Assembly: GCA_002483445.1 (NCBI GenBank)
Contig: DLHY01000142.1
Location: 7,021-71,020 of the forward strand
Reading direction: 5' to 3'
DNA length: 64,000 nucleotides
Source: Blastocatellia bacterium UBA7656
Lineage (GTDB): Bacteria; Acidobacteriota; Blastocatellia; UBA7656
Translations under genes and position numbers: made by a program
Part shown: positions 26,610 to 35,693 of the stretch, piece by piece
Numbering within the stretch: the first letter of the stretch is position 1
How the letters are laid out: each line of letters opens with the position of its first letter
The notes under the pieces: model-generated
Seen by the model: the letters and a program-made list of their open reading frames with translations, nothing else
Database searches by the model: none
What the model was told of the DNA's origin: nothing

Positions 26610-26721
26610 TAGCCCATCCGCATTGTTTGAAATTCTACTCTGCCTTGAAAGACCGTATGTTATCAGCAAAGGGGCGACTGCGGCCAGTGTGGGGGATGGG
26701 AGTTGGAGGGTGGGGGAAAGA

Positions 26722-26764
26722 AAAACTGCCAGCGAGGCGATGTGATTCGCCGGCAGTTTTTAGT
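26722..26764. terminator. Bidirectional terminator hairpin
   Basis: AAAACTGCC pairs with GGCAGTTTT, with an inner GCGA/TCGC extension and one mismatch. T-rich on the right and A-rich on the left, so it may work both ways. A degenerate G-rich 7-bp repeat (GTGGGGG, ATGGGAG, TTGGAGG) lies just upstream at 26687-26717. Confidence 0.75.
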
Positions 26765-26790
26765 TTGATGAGAGGCTGAATTCTTCGACC

Positions 26791-27010
26791 TTAGTTTGCT
26801 CTCATCAGGAATATGTCATAAGCCCAGCGGCCAGGCTGTGCGCCGCGCGTATCGCGGACTTTTGCGCGATAGCGAAACTGATTGCCATACTGATCCTGTC
26901 GCCTCGACTCCCGGTAAGCGAGACTGATGGACGCTAAACCGAGGGAAAGCAAACGGTGGAGTTCGCTCGCCTCCGAAATCCCATTGTGATTAGTGTCTTG
27001 CCACAGACGC
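26791..27010 (-). pseudogene. C-terminal fragment of a large secreted protein
   Basis: Minus-strand frame ending at TAA 26791-26793 and reading LWQDTNHNGISEASELH, then YRESRRQDQYGNQFRYRAKV, ending WAYDIFLMRAN. This 'LWQDTNHNG ... YGN.FRYRA' tail is typical of very long secreted repeat proteins in soil bacteria. Only the last 70-75 residues remain. The upstream part is cut off by IS21-like sequence on the opposite strand, so the gene is broken. Confidence 0.6.
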
Positions 27011-27344
27011 AGCGCCAGGTCGTTCCCAAACTCATTGAGGATTTGGGTGAGCCGTTCGGCAAGCTGTGGGAGTTGTTATATCAAACCCACGGCGGACTAG
27101 AAGCCGCCCGCACACTGGCGAGGCTGCTCGGGGGGTCATCAATAAGCACGATGAGCAAAGTGTGCGAGTCCTGCTTGAGCAGGCGCTTTCGGAGACAACG
27201 GCTGGTAGAGAGACTTCAGACCCCGAAGAAGGCGAGCGGAGAGCGACTATCGTCGAAGCGCCTGAGAGATTGCGAGCATACGAGATCAAACGAGCCAGCG
27301 CGGCAGACTGCGATCTTCTGCTCGCGGAAGGAGGCGCTCTATGA
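27011..27344 (+). pseudogene. istA: IS21-family transposase IstA remnant, frameshifted
   Basis: C-terminal part of an IstA-like transposase in two frames. The first reads PFGKLWELLYQTHGGLEAART; after a run of six G at 27130-27135 the second frame reads VINKHDEQSVRVLLEQAL and ends SAADCDLLLAEGGAL. Four or seven G would restore one frame. The stop overlaps the next ATG by four bases, as in intact istA-istB pairs. The exact left boundary (about 27011-27030) is uncertain. Confidence 0.65.
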
Positions 27345-27505
27345 GCCAGGTGAGGGAGGCCGTGACAGGAGAATATCTCAGGGCGTTGAGATTGCCCTCG
27401 TTGGCTCGAAGATATGAGGAGTTGGCATGTCAGGCGGCAGATCAAGGATGGGCCTGTGAGGATTACCTGCGAGAACTACTGGAAGCGGAAGGCCAGCACA
27501 GGGGG
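27341..27505 (+). pseudogene. istB: IS21-family helper ATPase IstB, N-terminal remnant
   Basis: Begins MSQVREAVTGEYLRALRLP and follows the IstB N-terminal pattern (LARRYEELACQAADQGW, then EDYLRELLEAE), then becomes unrelated after about 55 residues. The AAA+ ATPase domain with Walker motifs is entirely missing. It overlaps the istA remnant by 4 bp. No right-end inverted repeat was recognised. Confidence 0.72.
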
Positions 27506-27605
27506 GGAGTTATTGTTCAACCTGTTGAGCGAGGCGGCGATGAACGCCAGTTTTCCATGCTATATTCCTGTTTGCCCGATAAACCGAATCATCAATGAGG
27601 TCGCC

Positions 27606-27887
27606 ATGACGTGTCACGCCTGCAAACAGGAAGTCAAATTCGAGGAAAAGATTTCTCGCACCGAAGAATGCCCTCACTGCGGCGCGGATGTTCACTCGTG
27701 TCTCAACTGTTTGAATTACGACCGCAGTGCGCACAATCAATGCCGCGAGCCGCAGGCCGAATGGCAATCTGATCGCGAGCGGGCGAACTTCTGCGATTAC
27801 TTCATCCCGAACAAGCTCATCTCACAGGGCAATAAAAGCGCGACAAGTGGCACGCGCCGCGCCTTCGATGACTTGTTCAAAAAATGA
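27606..27887 (+). CDS. Zinc-ribbon protein of unknown function
   Basis: 93 residues starting MTCHACKQEVKFEEKI after GAGG. Two zinc-binding groups are seen: CHACK...CPHCG (residues 3-25) and a second CLNCLNYDRSAHNQC cluster, followed by WQSDRERANFCDYF. The second half is a recurrent pattern in small acidobacterial and deltaproteobacterial proteins. Function unknown, possibly metal- or RNA-binding. Confidence 0.65.
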   Translation: MTCHACKQEVKFEEKISRTEECPHCGADVHSCLNCLNYDRSAHNQCREPQAEWQSDRERANFCDYFIPNKLISQGNKSATSGTRRAFDDLFKK

Positions 27888-27960
27888 ATTGGAGTGTGTG
27901 CGCGAATTGTAGGTGCGCGGGTTGTGTGATTACATATTGAGCAAGTAAACGCGGATTGTG

Positions 27961-28476
27961 TTACTTGGTGCTTTTGGGCTTGGTAAAATCTGGGCCCTTC
28001 CGCTTCTCGGTAAATGGACTTTTGGGTTTGGTAAAATCTGGACTCTTGCGCTTCTTGGTAAATGGGCTTTCCTGCCCGCTCTGCGCAAGCAAAGCTCCGA
28101 TTACTTTCTTTGTCTCTTCGTCTGCAAAAACGCGCTTCAATCCATCTTTAAACTCTTGCTCGTCTCTTGCCAGAAATTTTTTCTGCTTAATATCCGACCT
28201 TGGCATTTCGAAAAAGGCCGGATACATCGAAGTCACTTTATGCTCAACATCAAGCAGAGGATGGCGATAGAAATTGAGAGCCGGGGCGACAAGATATAGC
28301 GTATGACGCAAAACCCCCTCGATGTCAGATAGTGTTGTCTCGACCTTAGCCTCAACAATGTTTTTGGTTTTCTGGCCGAGGAGTGATGCCTGCTGCTTAA
28401 GAATGGTTACTGGCGGCACCTCGTCTGTGACAGAGGCGATCTCAACCGGCCAAAGATCATCAATCGCGGTAGACAT
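27961..28476 (-). CDS. Hypothetical protein with C-terminal 16-residue repeat
   Basis: 171 residues, good ribosome site (AAGGAGTTCGAT before ATG). The N-terminal 130 residues look globular (TLSDIEGVLRHTLYLVAPALN, LARDEQEFKDGLKRVFADEE) and match no family I know. The C-terminus has two copies of a basic 16-residue unit, SPFTKKRKSPDFTKPK then SPFTEKRKGPDFTKPK. It starts 15 bp after the stop of the nuclease gene upstream, so the two form an operon. The basic tail suggests contact with nucleic acid. Confidence 0.6.
   Translation of the reverse strand: MSTAIDDLWPVEIASVTDEVPPVTILKQQASLLGQKTKNIVEAKVETTLSDIEGVLRHTLYLVAPALNFYRHPLLDVEHKVTSMYPAFFEMPRSDIKQKKFLARDEQEFKDGLKRVFADEETKKVIGALLAQSGQESPFTKKRKSPDFTKPKSPFTEKRKGPDFTKPKSTK
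27974..28069. repeat. 48-bp tandem repeat inside coding sequence
   Basis: Two in-frame 48-bp units (27974-28021 and 28022-28069) with about eight differences. They encode the 16-residue basic repeat at the end of the hypothetical protein. Confidence 0.85.
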
Positions 28477-28491
28477 ATCGAACTCCTTTCC

Positions 28492-29295
28492 TCATATTTC
28501 CAGAGCAAATAATAACGGAAGATGATCCGACAAGCGAGCATTCGGAATCCCGGAACGTCTGACGAGCGATGTGCTTCCGCACTTCTCCAATACTCGCAGG
28601 CTCGCGCTGTCGAATGATTTCAGTAAATCCGGCCTGATAAGAACCTGATCGAACAGGTGCCAGAAGTACTTGATGAATGATCCGCTCTTCTCGTAATAAG
28701 TTCCGGGCGGCCCTTCAGTATCGTCTCCAAAGCGACCCCACATTGGATTGTAGAAGAAAGGATAGGATTCTTTATTGATCGATCTCTTTCCCTTTCTCGC
28801 GATGCCTCGTGTCATGACCGCGTGCCATCCGTTGGCTGAAATCATCCCCTCCTCGAAAGGATTCATGTTCAAGTCTCCCACTAACACAGTTCTCGAATGC
28901 CCGACTCTGCTTTCTATTTCACGAACTCTTGCTGATAAGCGCGAAGCCATCGCCCATTGATCGCCCGCCTTCAAATGCAATTTACTTGGAGCGTGTACGG
29001 CAACAAGTAATATCTCTCTTCGCTCCGGCAAACTCACTCGACGCACTGTGAGATAAGGTTCGCTATGCTCAAACTGCATATACTCGCCAGGAAATCGAGT
29101 GTAAATCACGACTCTCGTTTCACTGCTGTCTGACAGGTGGAATAGATTGTCGGTATTTGCATTGAGGTCGCTCAATACTTGTATTTCATCAGGGCATTCC
29201 GCAAGTATGACCACTTCCACGTTATGCTCTTCGACTATATCCGACAGCACTCGGCCTATGGAATTTTTCTTGATGTTCCAGAAAAGGAACTTCAT
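28492..29295 (-). CDS. Endonuclease/exonuclease/phosphatase family protein
   Basis: 267 residues with the EEP (DNase I-like) fold: MKFLFWNIKKN (metal-site Asn), VVILAEC (Glu), ILLVAVHAPSK (His), VLVGDLNMNPFEEG (Asp-x-Asn) and ARLSDHLPLLF (terminal Asp-His pair). All catalytic positions are present, so hydrolase activity is expected. Targets in this superfamily range from DNA to phospholipids and inositol phosphates. It is the first gene of a two-gene operon with the repeat-tailed hypothetical protein, in an accessory neighbourhood. Confidence 0.82.
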   Translation of the reverse strand: MKFLFWNIKKNSIGRVLSDIVEEHNVEVVILAECPDEIQVLSDLNANTDNLFHLSDSSETRVVIYTRFPGEYMQFEHSEPYLTVRRVSLPERREILLVAVHAPSKLHLKAGDQWAMASRLSARVREIESRVGHSRTVLVGDLNMNPFEEGMISANGWHAVMTRGIARKGKRSINKESYPFFYNPMWGRFGDDTEGPPGTYYEKSGSFIKYFWHLFDQVLIRPDLLKSFDSASLRVLEKCGSTSLVRRSGIPNARLSDHLPLLFALEI

Positions 29296-29328
29296 GCCAA
29301 TCCTCTGATATTACTGTTTGCTCTGATC

Positions 29329-31143
29329 TCACGAAGGCGACATGCCTGCCGGATGAATCGTGTCGTCCGGCCCAAGCGAATACTGCATCGCAGCCAGTCG
29401 CGCCTGTGCGCGCGCCACATCTCTCAACGTTATTATTCCGAGCAATCGCGTGTCGTCAGAGCGCGAGACTACGGGAAGTTGCGAAAGCTCCCGCTGAGCG
29501 AGTTTCAAAATGACAGTATCGAGTGTCTGATCGGGGTGAGCGTGAACGACTTTCTTCACCATGAAGTCGGCTATCATCTCAGAATGGCGGCCTTCGGCTT
29601 CGAGCCGCTTCAGATCGTTTGTCGTTATGAGTCCGGCCATCGCTCCGTCGTTCATCACCGGGTAGCCGTTGAATTCCAGCTTGCCCACAACGTCCAGAGC
29701 TTCGGCCACTGTGACGTCATCAGGCAGCGTGACGACATCGCGCGTCATCACCGATGCGGCGGTTATGCGGGCCAGCGCGTCCGTCTTTGGCGCGTGTCCG
29801 AGATGTATGCCGTCCTGAAAAAGAAATGCTTCATAAATCGAAAGCGGCGAAAGGCGCGACGCGACCGCGTAAGCCAGAGCGTTTGCGATCATAACAGGCA
29901 GGATGATTTCATAGTTGTAAGTCATCTCGAATATGAGAAGTATCGAAGTTATCGGCACGCGGATGACCGCAGCGAACATCGCGCCCATCCCGACGAGCGC
30001 GAATGCGCCGCGCACAATATTGGCATCAGGCTCGATGTAAGCGACCAGGTGCCACATAGCCGCGCCCAGCATTCCGCCAATGAACATCGAAGGCCCAAGC
30101 ACTCCGCCCGACATCCCCGCTCCGTAGCTGAATGAAGATGCAAGTATCTTCGCCGCGAGCAATGCCAGCACCGCTTTGAAAACGAGTTGATCCTGTCCCT
30201 GAAGCACCTGACCCAGGAAATCATATCCGATGCCGAGCGAATGAGGCTGCCACACTCCGATCACGCCGATTATCACGCCGCCGATTGCGGGCTTGGACCA
30301 CGATGGAACATTCAGGCGATCTCGAAAGGCCATGCGCAAAAACAGGATCAGCTTTGAAAATCCCACACCCACAACACCCGCCGCTACTCCCAACAGCGCA
30401 TAAGCGAAAAGCTCTTTCGGATGATTGAGCGCGTAGATGTTCGCCCCTGCAAAAAGCGGGTGCGCGCCCAACAGCCATCGCTCGATGGTCGAAGAGATGA
30501 CCGCCGCGACGACTATCGAGGCGGCAAGCTTCTGATTGAGGTCGCCTATGATCTCTTCGAGCGCGAATGTAACGGCAGCTATCGGAGTGTTGAAAGCAGC
30601 CGCGATAGCTGCGGCGGCCCCCACAGGCAGTTGATTCATCTGCTTGCGGCGCGGTATGGAAAAGAGCCGCGCGATTGCATTCGACAGAGCCGCGCAGATT
30701 TGAACCGTCGGCCCTTCGCGTCCGAGGCTCGCGCCCGACCCGACGCAAAGCGCGCTGATGACAGCCTTGCCCGCCGCCACTCGCATGGGGACGCGACCGT
30801 AGTCCATCGCGTAAGCGATCTTGACCTGCGGAATGCCGCTCCCTCTCGCTTCGGGCGCGAAGTAGTGAATCAAAAGTCCTGCGGCAAGTCCTCCGGCTAC
30901 GGGGATGACCATCATCCAGACCACGCGCGATGGCCCCTCCATAGCGATGGCCCGCTCGATCAGATTCGACGAGATGAGTTTGATCAGAAGGTGATAGCTG
31001 ACGGCCATCAACCCGCAGGCGACGGCTATCGTGATAGTGAGTATGAAATACTTTTGATTGGAGGGCAGGCGAAGCCGATGGAATATGCGCGTCGCGCCAA
31101 GCTCGATTTGGTACCACTTTTTTGTCAGTTGCGCTTGCGCCAC
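29329..31143 (-). CDS. ClC-type chloride transporter with CBS pair
   Basis: 604 residues. The ClC core (about 1-425) has about ten hydrophobic helices and the anion-path motifs GSGIPQVK, GSGASLGREGPTVQI (with the gating glutamate of GREGP) and GAGMSGGVLGPSMFIGG. Retention of that glutamate is usual in H+/Cl- exchangers. Two CBS domains follow (about 455-570: ASVMTRDVVTLPDDVTVAEAL and MVKKVVHAHPDQTLDTV), which commonly bind adenine nucleotides and regulate gating. Start is GTG with GGTGAAAGA before it. Confidence 0.92.
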   Translation of the reverse strand: MAQAQLTKKWYQIELGATRIFHRLRLPSNQKYFILTITIAVACGLMAVSYHLLIKLISSNLIERAIAMEGPSRVVWMMVIPVAGGLAAGLLIHYFAPEARGSGIPQVKIAYAMDYGRVPMRVAAGKAVISALCVGSGASLGREGPTVQICAALSNAIARLFSIPRRKQMNQLPVGAAAAIAAAFNTPIAAVTFALEEIIGDLNQKLAASIVVAAVISSTIERWLLGAHPLFAGANIYALNHPKELFAYALLGVAAGVVGVGFSKLILFLRMAFRDRLNVPSWSKPAIGGVIIGVIGVWQPHSLGIGYDFLGQVLQGQDQLVFKAVLALLAAKILASSFSYGAGMSGGVLGPSMFIGGMLGAAMWHLVAYIEPDANIVRGAFALVGMGAMFAAVIRVPITSILLIFEMTYNYEIILPVMIANALAYAVASRLSPLSIYEAFLFQDGIHLGHAPKTDALARITAASVMTRDVVTLPDDVTVAEALDVVGKLEFNGYPVMNDGAMAGLITTNDLKRLEAEGRHSEMIADFMVKKVVHAHPDQTLDTVILKLAQRELSQLPVVSRSDDTRLLGIITLRDVARAQARLAAMQYSLGPDDTIHPAGMSPS

Positions 31144-31239
31144 TCTTTCACCGGATAGATCCTTTGCGCGCTCGTCTGCCGCGGGCTTGTGTTAAACAAT
31201 AATGTAGCGCGAAGAGTGATGAATGAAAACTCTTTCTCG

Positions 31240-32394
31240 TCAGGTTTCCATTTCATAAATTCTGTACGTCTTGTAATGGCGTCCGCCGATGAGCCGCGCC
31301 GCGCGATTCATCATCACATTGTTTTCCAGCACCCAACTCATCTCCGAATCCTCGTAGCCGAACTTCACGACATCGCGATAAATCCTCTCGTAAAAGAGCG
31401 AAGCCACGCCGAGGCTCTGATGCTCTTTGATGATGCCCATTATTATGATTCGGAAGAACGCGAGGCGGCGCGAGTGCCACAAAAGTTTTATCAATCCGAA
31501 CGGAAACAATCGCCCATCGATTTTTTTCAAAGCGCGATTGATATCCGGCACCGCAAGGAAAAAACCAATGGGTTCCGCCTCGCCGCTGTCGGTTTTCTTT
31601 TCCGCGATGTAAACGATCCTCGGATCGACGATCTGCTTGAGGTCTTTGGCCAAATGCGCGAACTCTTCTTCGATCATCGGCACGAATCCCCAGTTGTTGC
31701 TCCATGCGTCGTTGTAGACGCGGCGAATGATGTCAGCCTCGCGGCGGATGTTTTTCATATCGACACAGCGCACGCTTATGTTTTCTCTGAGCCGGTCGGC
31801 CACTCCTTTGAGCTTGTCCGAAAGAATGAATGACCTGGGCGAAATTTGATAGGCATACATATCGACAGCTTTGCGAAGGCCGCTCTGCTCAAGAAGATCG
31901 ATGTAACAGGGCGGGTTGTAAGCCATCATAACGAAAGGCGCGGAATCGAAGCCTTCGACCAGCAGGCCGCATTCATAATTGGGCGAAGGATTGAACGGGC
32001 CGCGCAAAAAGACGGCCCCGCGTTCTCTCACCCAACTCCTCGCGGTTTCGATCAAAGCAGACGCGACGGCCTGATCCCTTTCCGCTTCGAAGAATCCGAA
32101 GAACCCTCCGCGCTCGTTGTGAAAGCTGTTATGCGCGTGATTGATTATCGCCATGATGCGGCCCACCACTCGATGATCTCGATAAGCGAGAAACATCTCG
32201 ACATCGGCGGTCTTGTAAAACGGATGCCGTCGAGTGTCCAGCATATCCTTTTGCGCCAGTCGCAGCGGCGGCACCCAATGCGGATCATCGCGATAAAGCC
32301 GGTAAGGGAGTTCGAGAAACTCGCGCTTCTCTCTCGCCGATTTTGCCGGACGGATATCGATCTCCGCGTCTTCTGCCATCTTTGTCGTGCTCAT
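31240..32394 (-). CDS. GNAT-like N-acetyltransferase
   Basis: 384 residues resembling large bacterial GNAT-fold proteins: EFLELPYRLYRDDPHWVPPL at the N-terminus, FLAYRDHRVVGRIMAIIN, FFGFFEAERDQAVASALIETARSWVRERGA and RGPFNPSPNYECGLLVEGFD. The C-terminal half has HQSLGVASLFYERIYRDVVKFGYEDSEMSWVLENN. The family is often annotated only as N-acetyltransferase and its substrate is unknown. The ATG sits directly beside a GAGATTT heptad repeat that separates it from the AddB-like gene. Confidence 0.65.
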   Translation of the reverse strand: MSTTKMAEDAEIDIRPAKSAREKREFLELPYRLYRDDPHWVPPLRLAQKDMLDTRRHPFYKTADVEMFLAYRDHRVVGRIMAIINHAHNSFHNERGGFFGFFEAERDQAVASALIETARSWVRERGAVFLRGPFNPSPNYECGLLVEGFDSAPFVMMAYNPPCYIDLLEQSGLRKAVDMYAYQISPRSFILSDKLKGVADRLRENISVRCVDMKNIRREADIIRRVYNDAWSNNWGFVPMIEEEFAHLAKDLKQIVDPRIVYIAEKKTDSGEAEPIGFFLAVPDINRALKKIDGRLFPFGLIKLLWHSRRLAFFRIIIMGIIKEHQSLGVASLFYERIYRDVVKFGYEDSEMSWVLENNVMMNRAARLIGGRHYKTYRIYEMET

Positions 32395-32397
32395 ATT

Positions 32398-32421
32398 TCA
32401 AATCTCAAATCTCAAATCTCA
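32398..32421. repeat. TCAAATC heptad repeat at a stop codon
   Basis: Three perfect units of the 7-bp TCAAATC plus a partial one. On the minus strand it reads GAGATTT and supplies the last codons (RFEI) and the TGA stop of the AddB-like gene. It ends four bases before the start of the acetyltransferase gene. Confidence 0.85.
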
Positions 32422-35400
32422 GAGACCCGATGCGACACATACATTCGTACTCGCAGTTGGTGTAGCAGCGATTATCATTCGGCCTGACAGGAAATTTTCC
32501 CGCGCGGGCCAGCCCTGCGTACTCGCGTATCTTTTCTTCCGCGTGCGCGATCACTGCATCGATGCTGAGTCGTTCATCCTCTGCGTGAGGTATCTCTGAT
32601 CCCTTCTTTCTACTGGTGATGTGCAGGTAGTAGGCGGAAGCAACCTGCGCTTGAGGGTTCAATGCGCGGCTTGCGGCCATCAGATAAATCGGCAGTTGAA
32701 GGTTGCGGCCTTCTATCGCGTCGCTGTGTTTGATGGGCGTGCGCGTGGTCTTGTAATCGATGACCACCCAGCCCTCCTGGCTCTCATCTATTCTGTCAAT
32801 CGCGCCGCAAATTCTGATTTCACCTTCCCTGCATTCGACCGTGAGGGGCCGCGCGTCGCCGAGTCCGAATTTTCGCTCGAAGGCGATGGGGCGAGCCGGT
32901 CGCTCCGAGTTCCACTGAGCTTCTTTGAAAAACAATCTGGCTATGTGTCGCTTGATCTCCACTTTTTCAAACTCCCAGAAAACGCCCTGCCTGATTTCGC
33001 CTTCGCTCGCCATCTCTTCGAGCGTCTCTTCAGCAACCCGCGCAGCCTCATCAGCGCACCTCTGAGCCGTTTCAATGCTGACCTCGATTTTGCTTTCTCT
33101 CAATCGCGTGTGCGCCCTTTCGAGGATTTTGTGATACGCAGTTCCCAGCCTCGATGGGACGAATCCCTCGACAGGCTCTTCAGCAGACTTGAGCCTGAGC
33201 GCGTGTCGGGCGAAGAAGCGAAACGGACACACGCCATAATCATTGATCTGACTCGCGCTCCAGCGATGATCCGTCCCAAACATACTTTTGATCTCTTCGA
33301 GAAGATCATGACTTTCCATCTCTCCGCCGAATCGCCCGCGCGACCGGGCGAGCCTGTCGCGTTCCATCGTCGCGCCGCGCAGAACGGCCTTCCATCTCGC
33401 CATCTCATGTTCGAGTTTGGATGAGGCAATGCGCGCTTCATCGCTCGCAGTTCGATCTTCGTCAAGGCTCCGTCCGATCTCGCGCGCAGTGATGAAGGCA
33501 AGCTCATCCATAGAGGTTATTTCATTCAAAGGGACGCGCTCGAAGGTGGCGGCCTGCTGCGGAATCACTGTTTTTCGAGTGCGCGCGCAAGCCTCGACTT
33601 CATCGATAAGATAAGACCTCAGCAACTCGCCGCCCGCAAGGTCTGTTCTCGCATAAGCGAGATAGAGCCGCTCGGTCGCAGCGGCCATCGCTTTATAAAA
33701 CTGCGCGAGGTCAGCGCCCGCGTCTGAAGCCGTCTCCGTCAGATCGATCCCCGCAGAGCGAAGCTGCTCGCGCTCGATGAGAGTGTAAGGGAATCGCTCG
33801 GTTGCGCGGGCAGGGAATTCGCCCTCAATGAGACCGAGTACGAACACTGCGCGGTAACGTCGCGGTCGCAGGTTGTGCGCTTCCTGAGCGAGGACGGAAG
33901 AGGAAAGAGAATCGCGCTCTATCGTGGTTGCTCCGACGGCGCGCTCAAGCTCCCTGTAAAAAACAGCCCACTCGACCTCTTCATTTACGCTGTCTCGATC
34001 CTGTTCGATTGCCTGGAGCAGAGAGCGGAGAGTTTCGATCACCTCGCGGTTTTGTTCCGCATCATTTCCGCTGCGCATTTGCGTTTCGATATCGAATTCG
34101 CTGATCAACTCGATGGCTCTTTGCGCAAACAGCGGAGCAGGCGCGCGATCAGGAAGCGACGCTGCTTTGAAAAATCTGTCGAGGCTTTCCTGAAGCTTCG
34201 GGTACTGCTCTCTTTGCGCGTCTTTGCCTTCCTCATCTCTGAAATAATCATCTCGCCGCTCAGGTTTTTTTTCGGCTGCGGCGCGCAGAGCTTCCATCCA
34301 CTGCTCCCGCGCGCGAGTGACATTTCCCGTGATAGAAACGTGATCCAGGAGATTGATCGCCTGCTCGTCCAGATTGAACCGCGAGAGATTGAAAAAAGGC
34401 GAGCGCAAACAATCCATCACCGCGCGGCGCGGGAACGATTCGGAAGACAAAGCGAGGAGCCGCAAAAAAGATATCACCGCCGGATTTTCATCCAGTCGAA
34501 GAGGAGTGTCGATGGCGAACGGGACGGAACACTCATGAAATATTTTTTGCAGATGATGCGAGTAAACCGGGAGCGAGCGACATACTATAGTTATGTCATC
34601 CATCGCGAAATGATTTTCGAGTAGAAGCTTTTTTATCTCGCGCGCGGCGGCGCGAACTTCAGCGGCGCGATCAGGCGCGGAGATTACGTTTATCGGCGCG
34701 GACTCCGAAGCGTCAGCTTGCGAGGGAGCGGCTATGTCATCCATCAATCGCGCTGATGCGCGAGAGATTTCATTCGAGGGCGACGCCTGAAGTTCTGTTA
34801 TTTCAGCGCCCGTCGATTCGAATCTTCTGCGAGTCCGATCCTGCCAGAGATGAACGGCGCGGCCCGTTTCATAAGTCAGAGTCGCCACCGTTTCAACTCC
34901 GAGTTGTGAAAGCCGTGAGAGCAATCCGACCTGAACCGGCGTGTAAAAATCGAATCCGTCGGCGACGACGAGCGAAAAGCGATCAGCGATATTTTCTCGC
35001 GATGATTGTTCGAGCGCGCGGAGCGATTCAAGCCCCGCGCCTTCCGCATCTATGAGATTCGATAATCGAAGTCGCGCCCGGTAGCGCGTGAATATGAGGG
35101 CGATGTCGCGGTCTTTCGCCTCTCTTGCCGAAGCGATGAGCGAAAATTTTTCTTCGTCCGTTCCGCTGCGCCACAACTCATCGATGAAATGAGAAATCGC
35201 CGCCGCAAGCCCTGCGCTTTTAGCGATCCTGCCCAGGTAACAGAGTTTGTTTTGCTCATCAAGTTCACTGATGGTTCGGCGGAGCAGGCGGTCACGCTCG
35301 ACTTTTTTCAAAACGTGAACCGTTCGTTTCGTCTCCGTGAGAATATCCGTGTAGAGACCGGGAAAAGTTTTGACGACCTGATATGGCCTGCTCGAAGCGA

Positions 35401-35566
35401 TGTTCTGATCGAGCAAAAAAGATTGAAGACGGTCGAACATCATCTGCGAGTTAGCGGAAGGAACGATCAACATCGCGTTGCCGCTTCGACTTGAAAGAGC
35501 GTCAGCCATGCGCGCAATCGCCTCGCGGGTTTTTCCTGAATTGGGAGGGCCGATTATAAGCTTCAT
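32405..35566 (-). CDS. addB: AddB-like helicase-nuclease
   Basis: About 1053 residues, start at ATG 35566 (MKLIIGPPNSGKT, Walker A at the very N-terminus). UvrD-like helicase blocks follow: MLIVPSANSQMMFDRL, VVADGFDFYTPVQ and VFVLGLIEGEFPARATERFPY. The C-terminus is a RecB-type nuclease (IDRIDESQEGWVVIDYKTT). Cysteines typical of the AddB iron-sulphur cluster are present: one in INDYGVCPFRFFARH and three in CYTNCEYECMC. AddAB processes double-strand breaks for RecA. No addA is in the window, so it may be elsewhere or this is a stand-alone relative. Confidence 0.85.
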   Translation of the reverse strand: MKLIIGPPNSGKTREAIARMADALSSRSGNAMLIVPSANSQMMFDRLQSFLLDQNIASSRPYQVVKTFPGLYTDILTETKRTVHVLKKVERDRLLRRTISELDEQNKLCYLGRIAKSAGLAAAISHFIDELWRSGTDEEKFSLIASAREAKDRDIALIFTRYRARLRLSNLIDAEGAGLESLRALEQSSRENIADRFSLVVADGFDFYTPVQVGLLSRLSQLGVETVATLTYETGRAVHLWQDRTRRRFESTGAEITELQASPSNEISRASARLMDDIAAPSQADASESAPINVISAPDRAAEVRAAAREIKKLLLENHFAMDDITIVCRSLPVYSHHLQKIFHECSVPFAIDTPLRLDENPAVISFLRLLALSSESFPRRAVMDCLRSPFFNLSRFNLDEQAINLLDHVSITGNVTRAREQWMEALRAAAEKKPERRDDYFRDEEGKDAQREQYPKLQESLDRFFKAASLPDRAPAPLFAQRAIELISEFDIETQMRSGNDAEQNREVIETLRSLLQAIEQDRDSVNEEVEWAVFYRELERAVGATTIERDSLSSSVLAQEAHNLRPRRYRAVFVLGLIEGEFPARATERFPYTLIEREQLRSAGIDLTETASDAGADLAQFYKAMAAATERLYLAYARTDLAGGELLRSYLIDEVEACARTRKTVIPQQAATFERVPLNEITSMDELAFITAREIGRSLDEDRTASDEARIASSKLEHEMARWKAVLRGATMERDRLARSRGRFGGEMESHDLLEEIKSMFGTDHRWSASQINDYGVCPFRFFARHALRLKSAEEPVEGFVPSRLGTAYHKILERAHTRLRESKIEVSIETAQRCADEAARVAEETLEEMASEGEIRQGVFWEFEKVEIKRHIARLFFKEAQWNSERPARPIAFERKFGLGDARPLTVECREGEIRICGAIDRIDESQEGWVVIDYKTTRTPIKHSDAIEGRNLQLPIYLMAASRALNPQAQVASAYYLHITSRKKGSEIPHAEDERLSIDAVIAHAEEKIREYAGLARAGKFPVRPNDNRCYTNCEYECMCRIGSLRFEI

Positions 35567-35693
35567 ATCGAGAGGGCGGATTATATCCGATGCCGTGAAA
35601 GCCAATCCACCGCTGGACGCAATCTCATCAAGGTTTGCGAGCTTGACAATCAGTCATTTCAGAAACTACTTTTACTCACCCTGAGAGTTTAGA

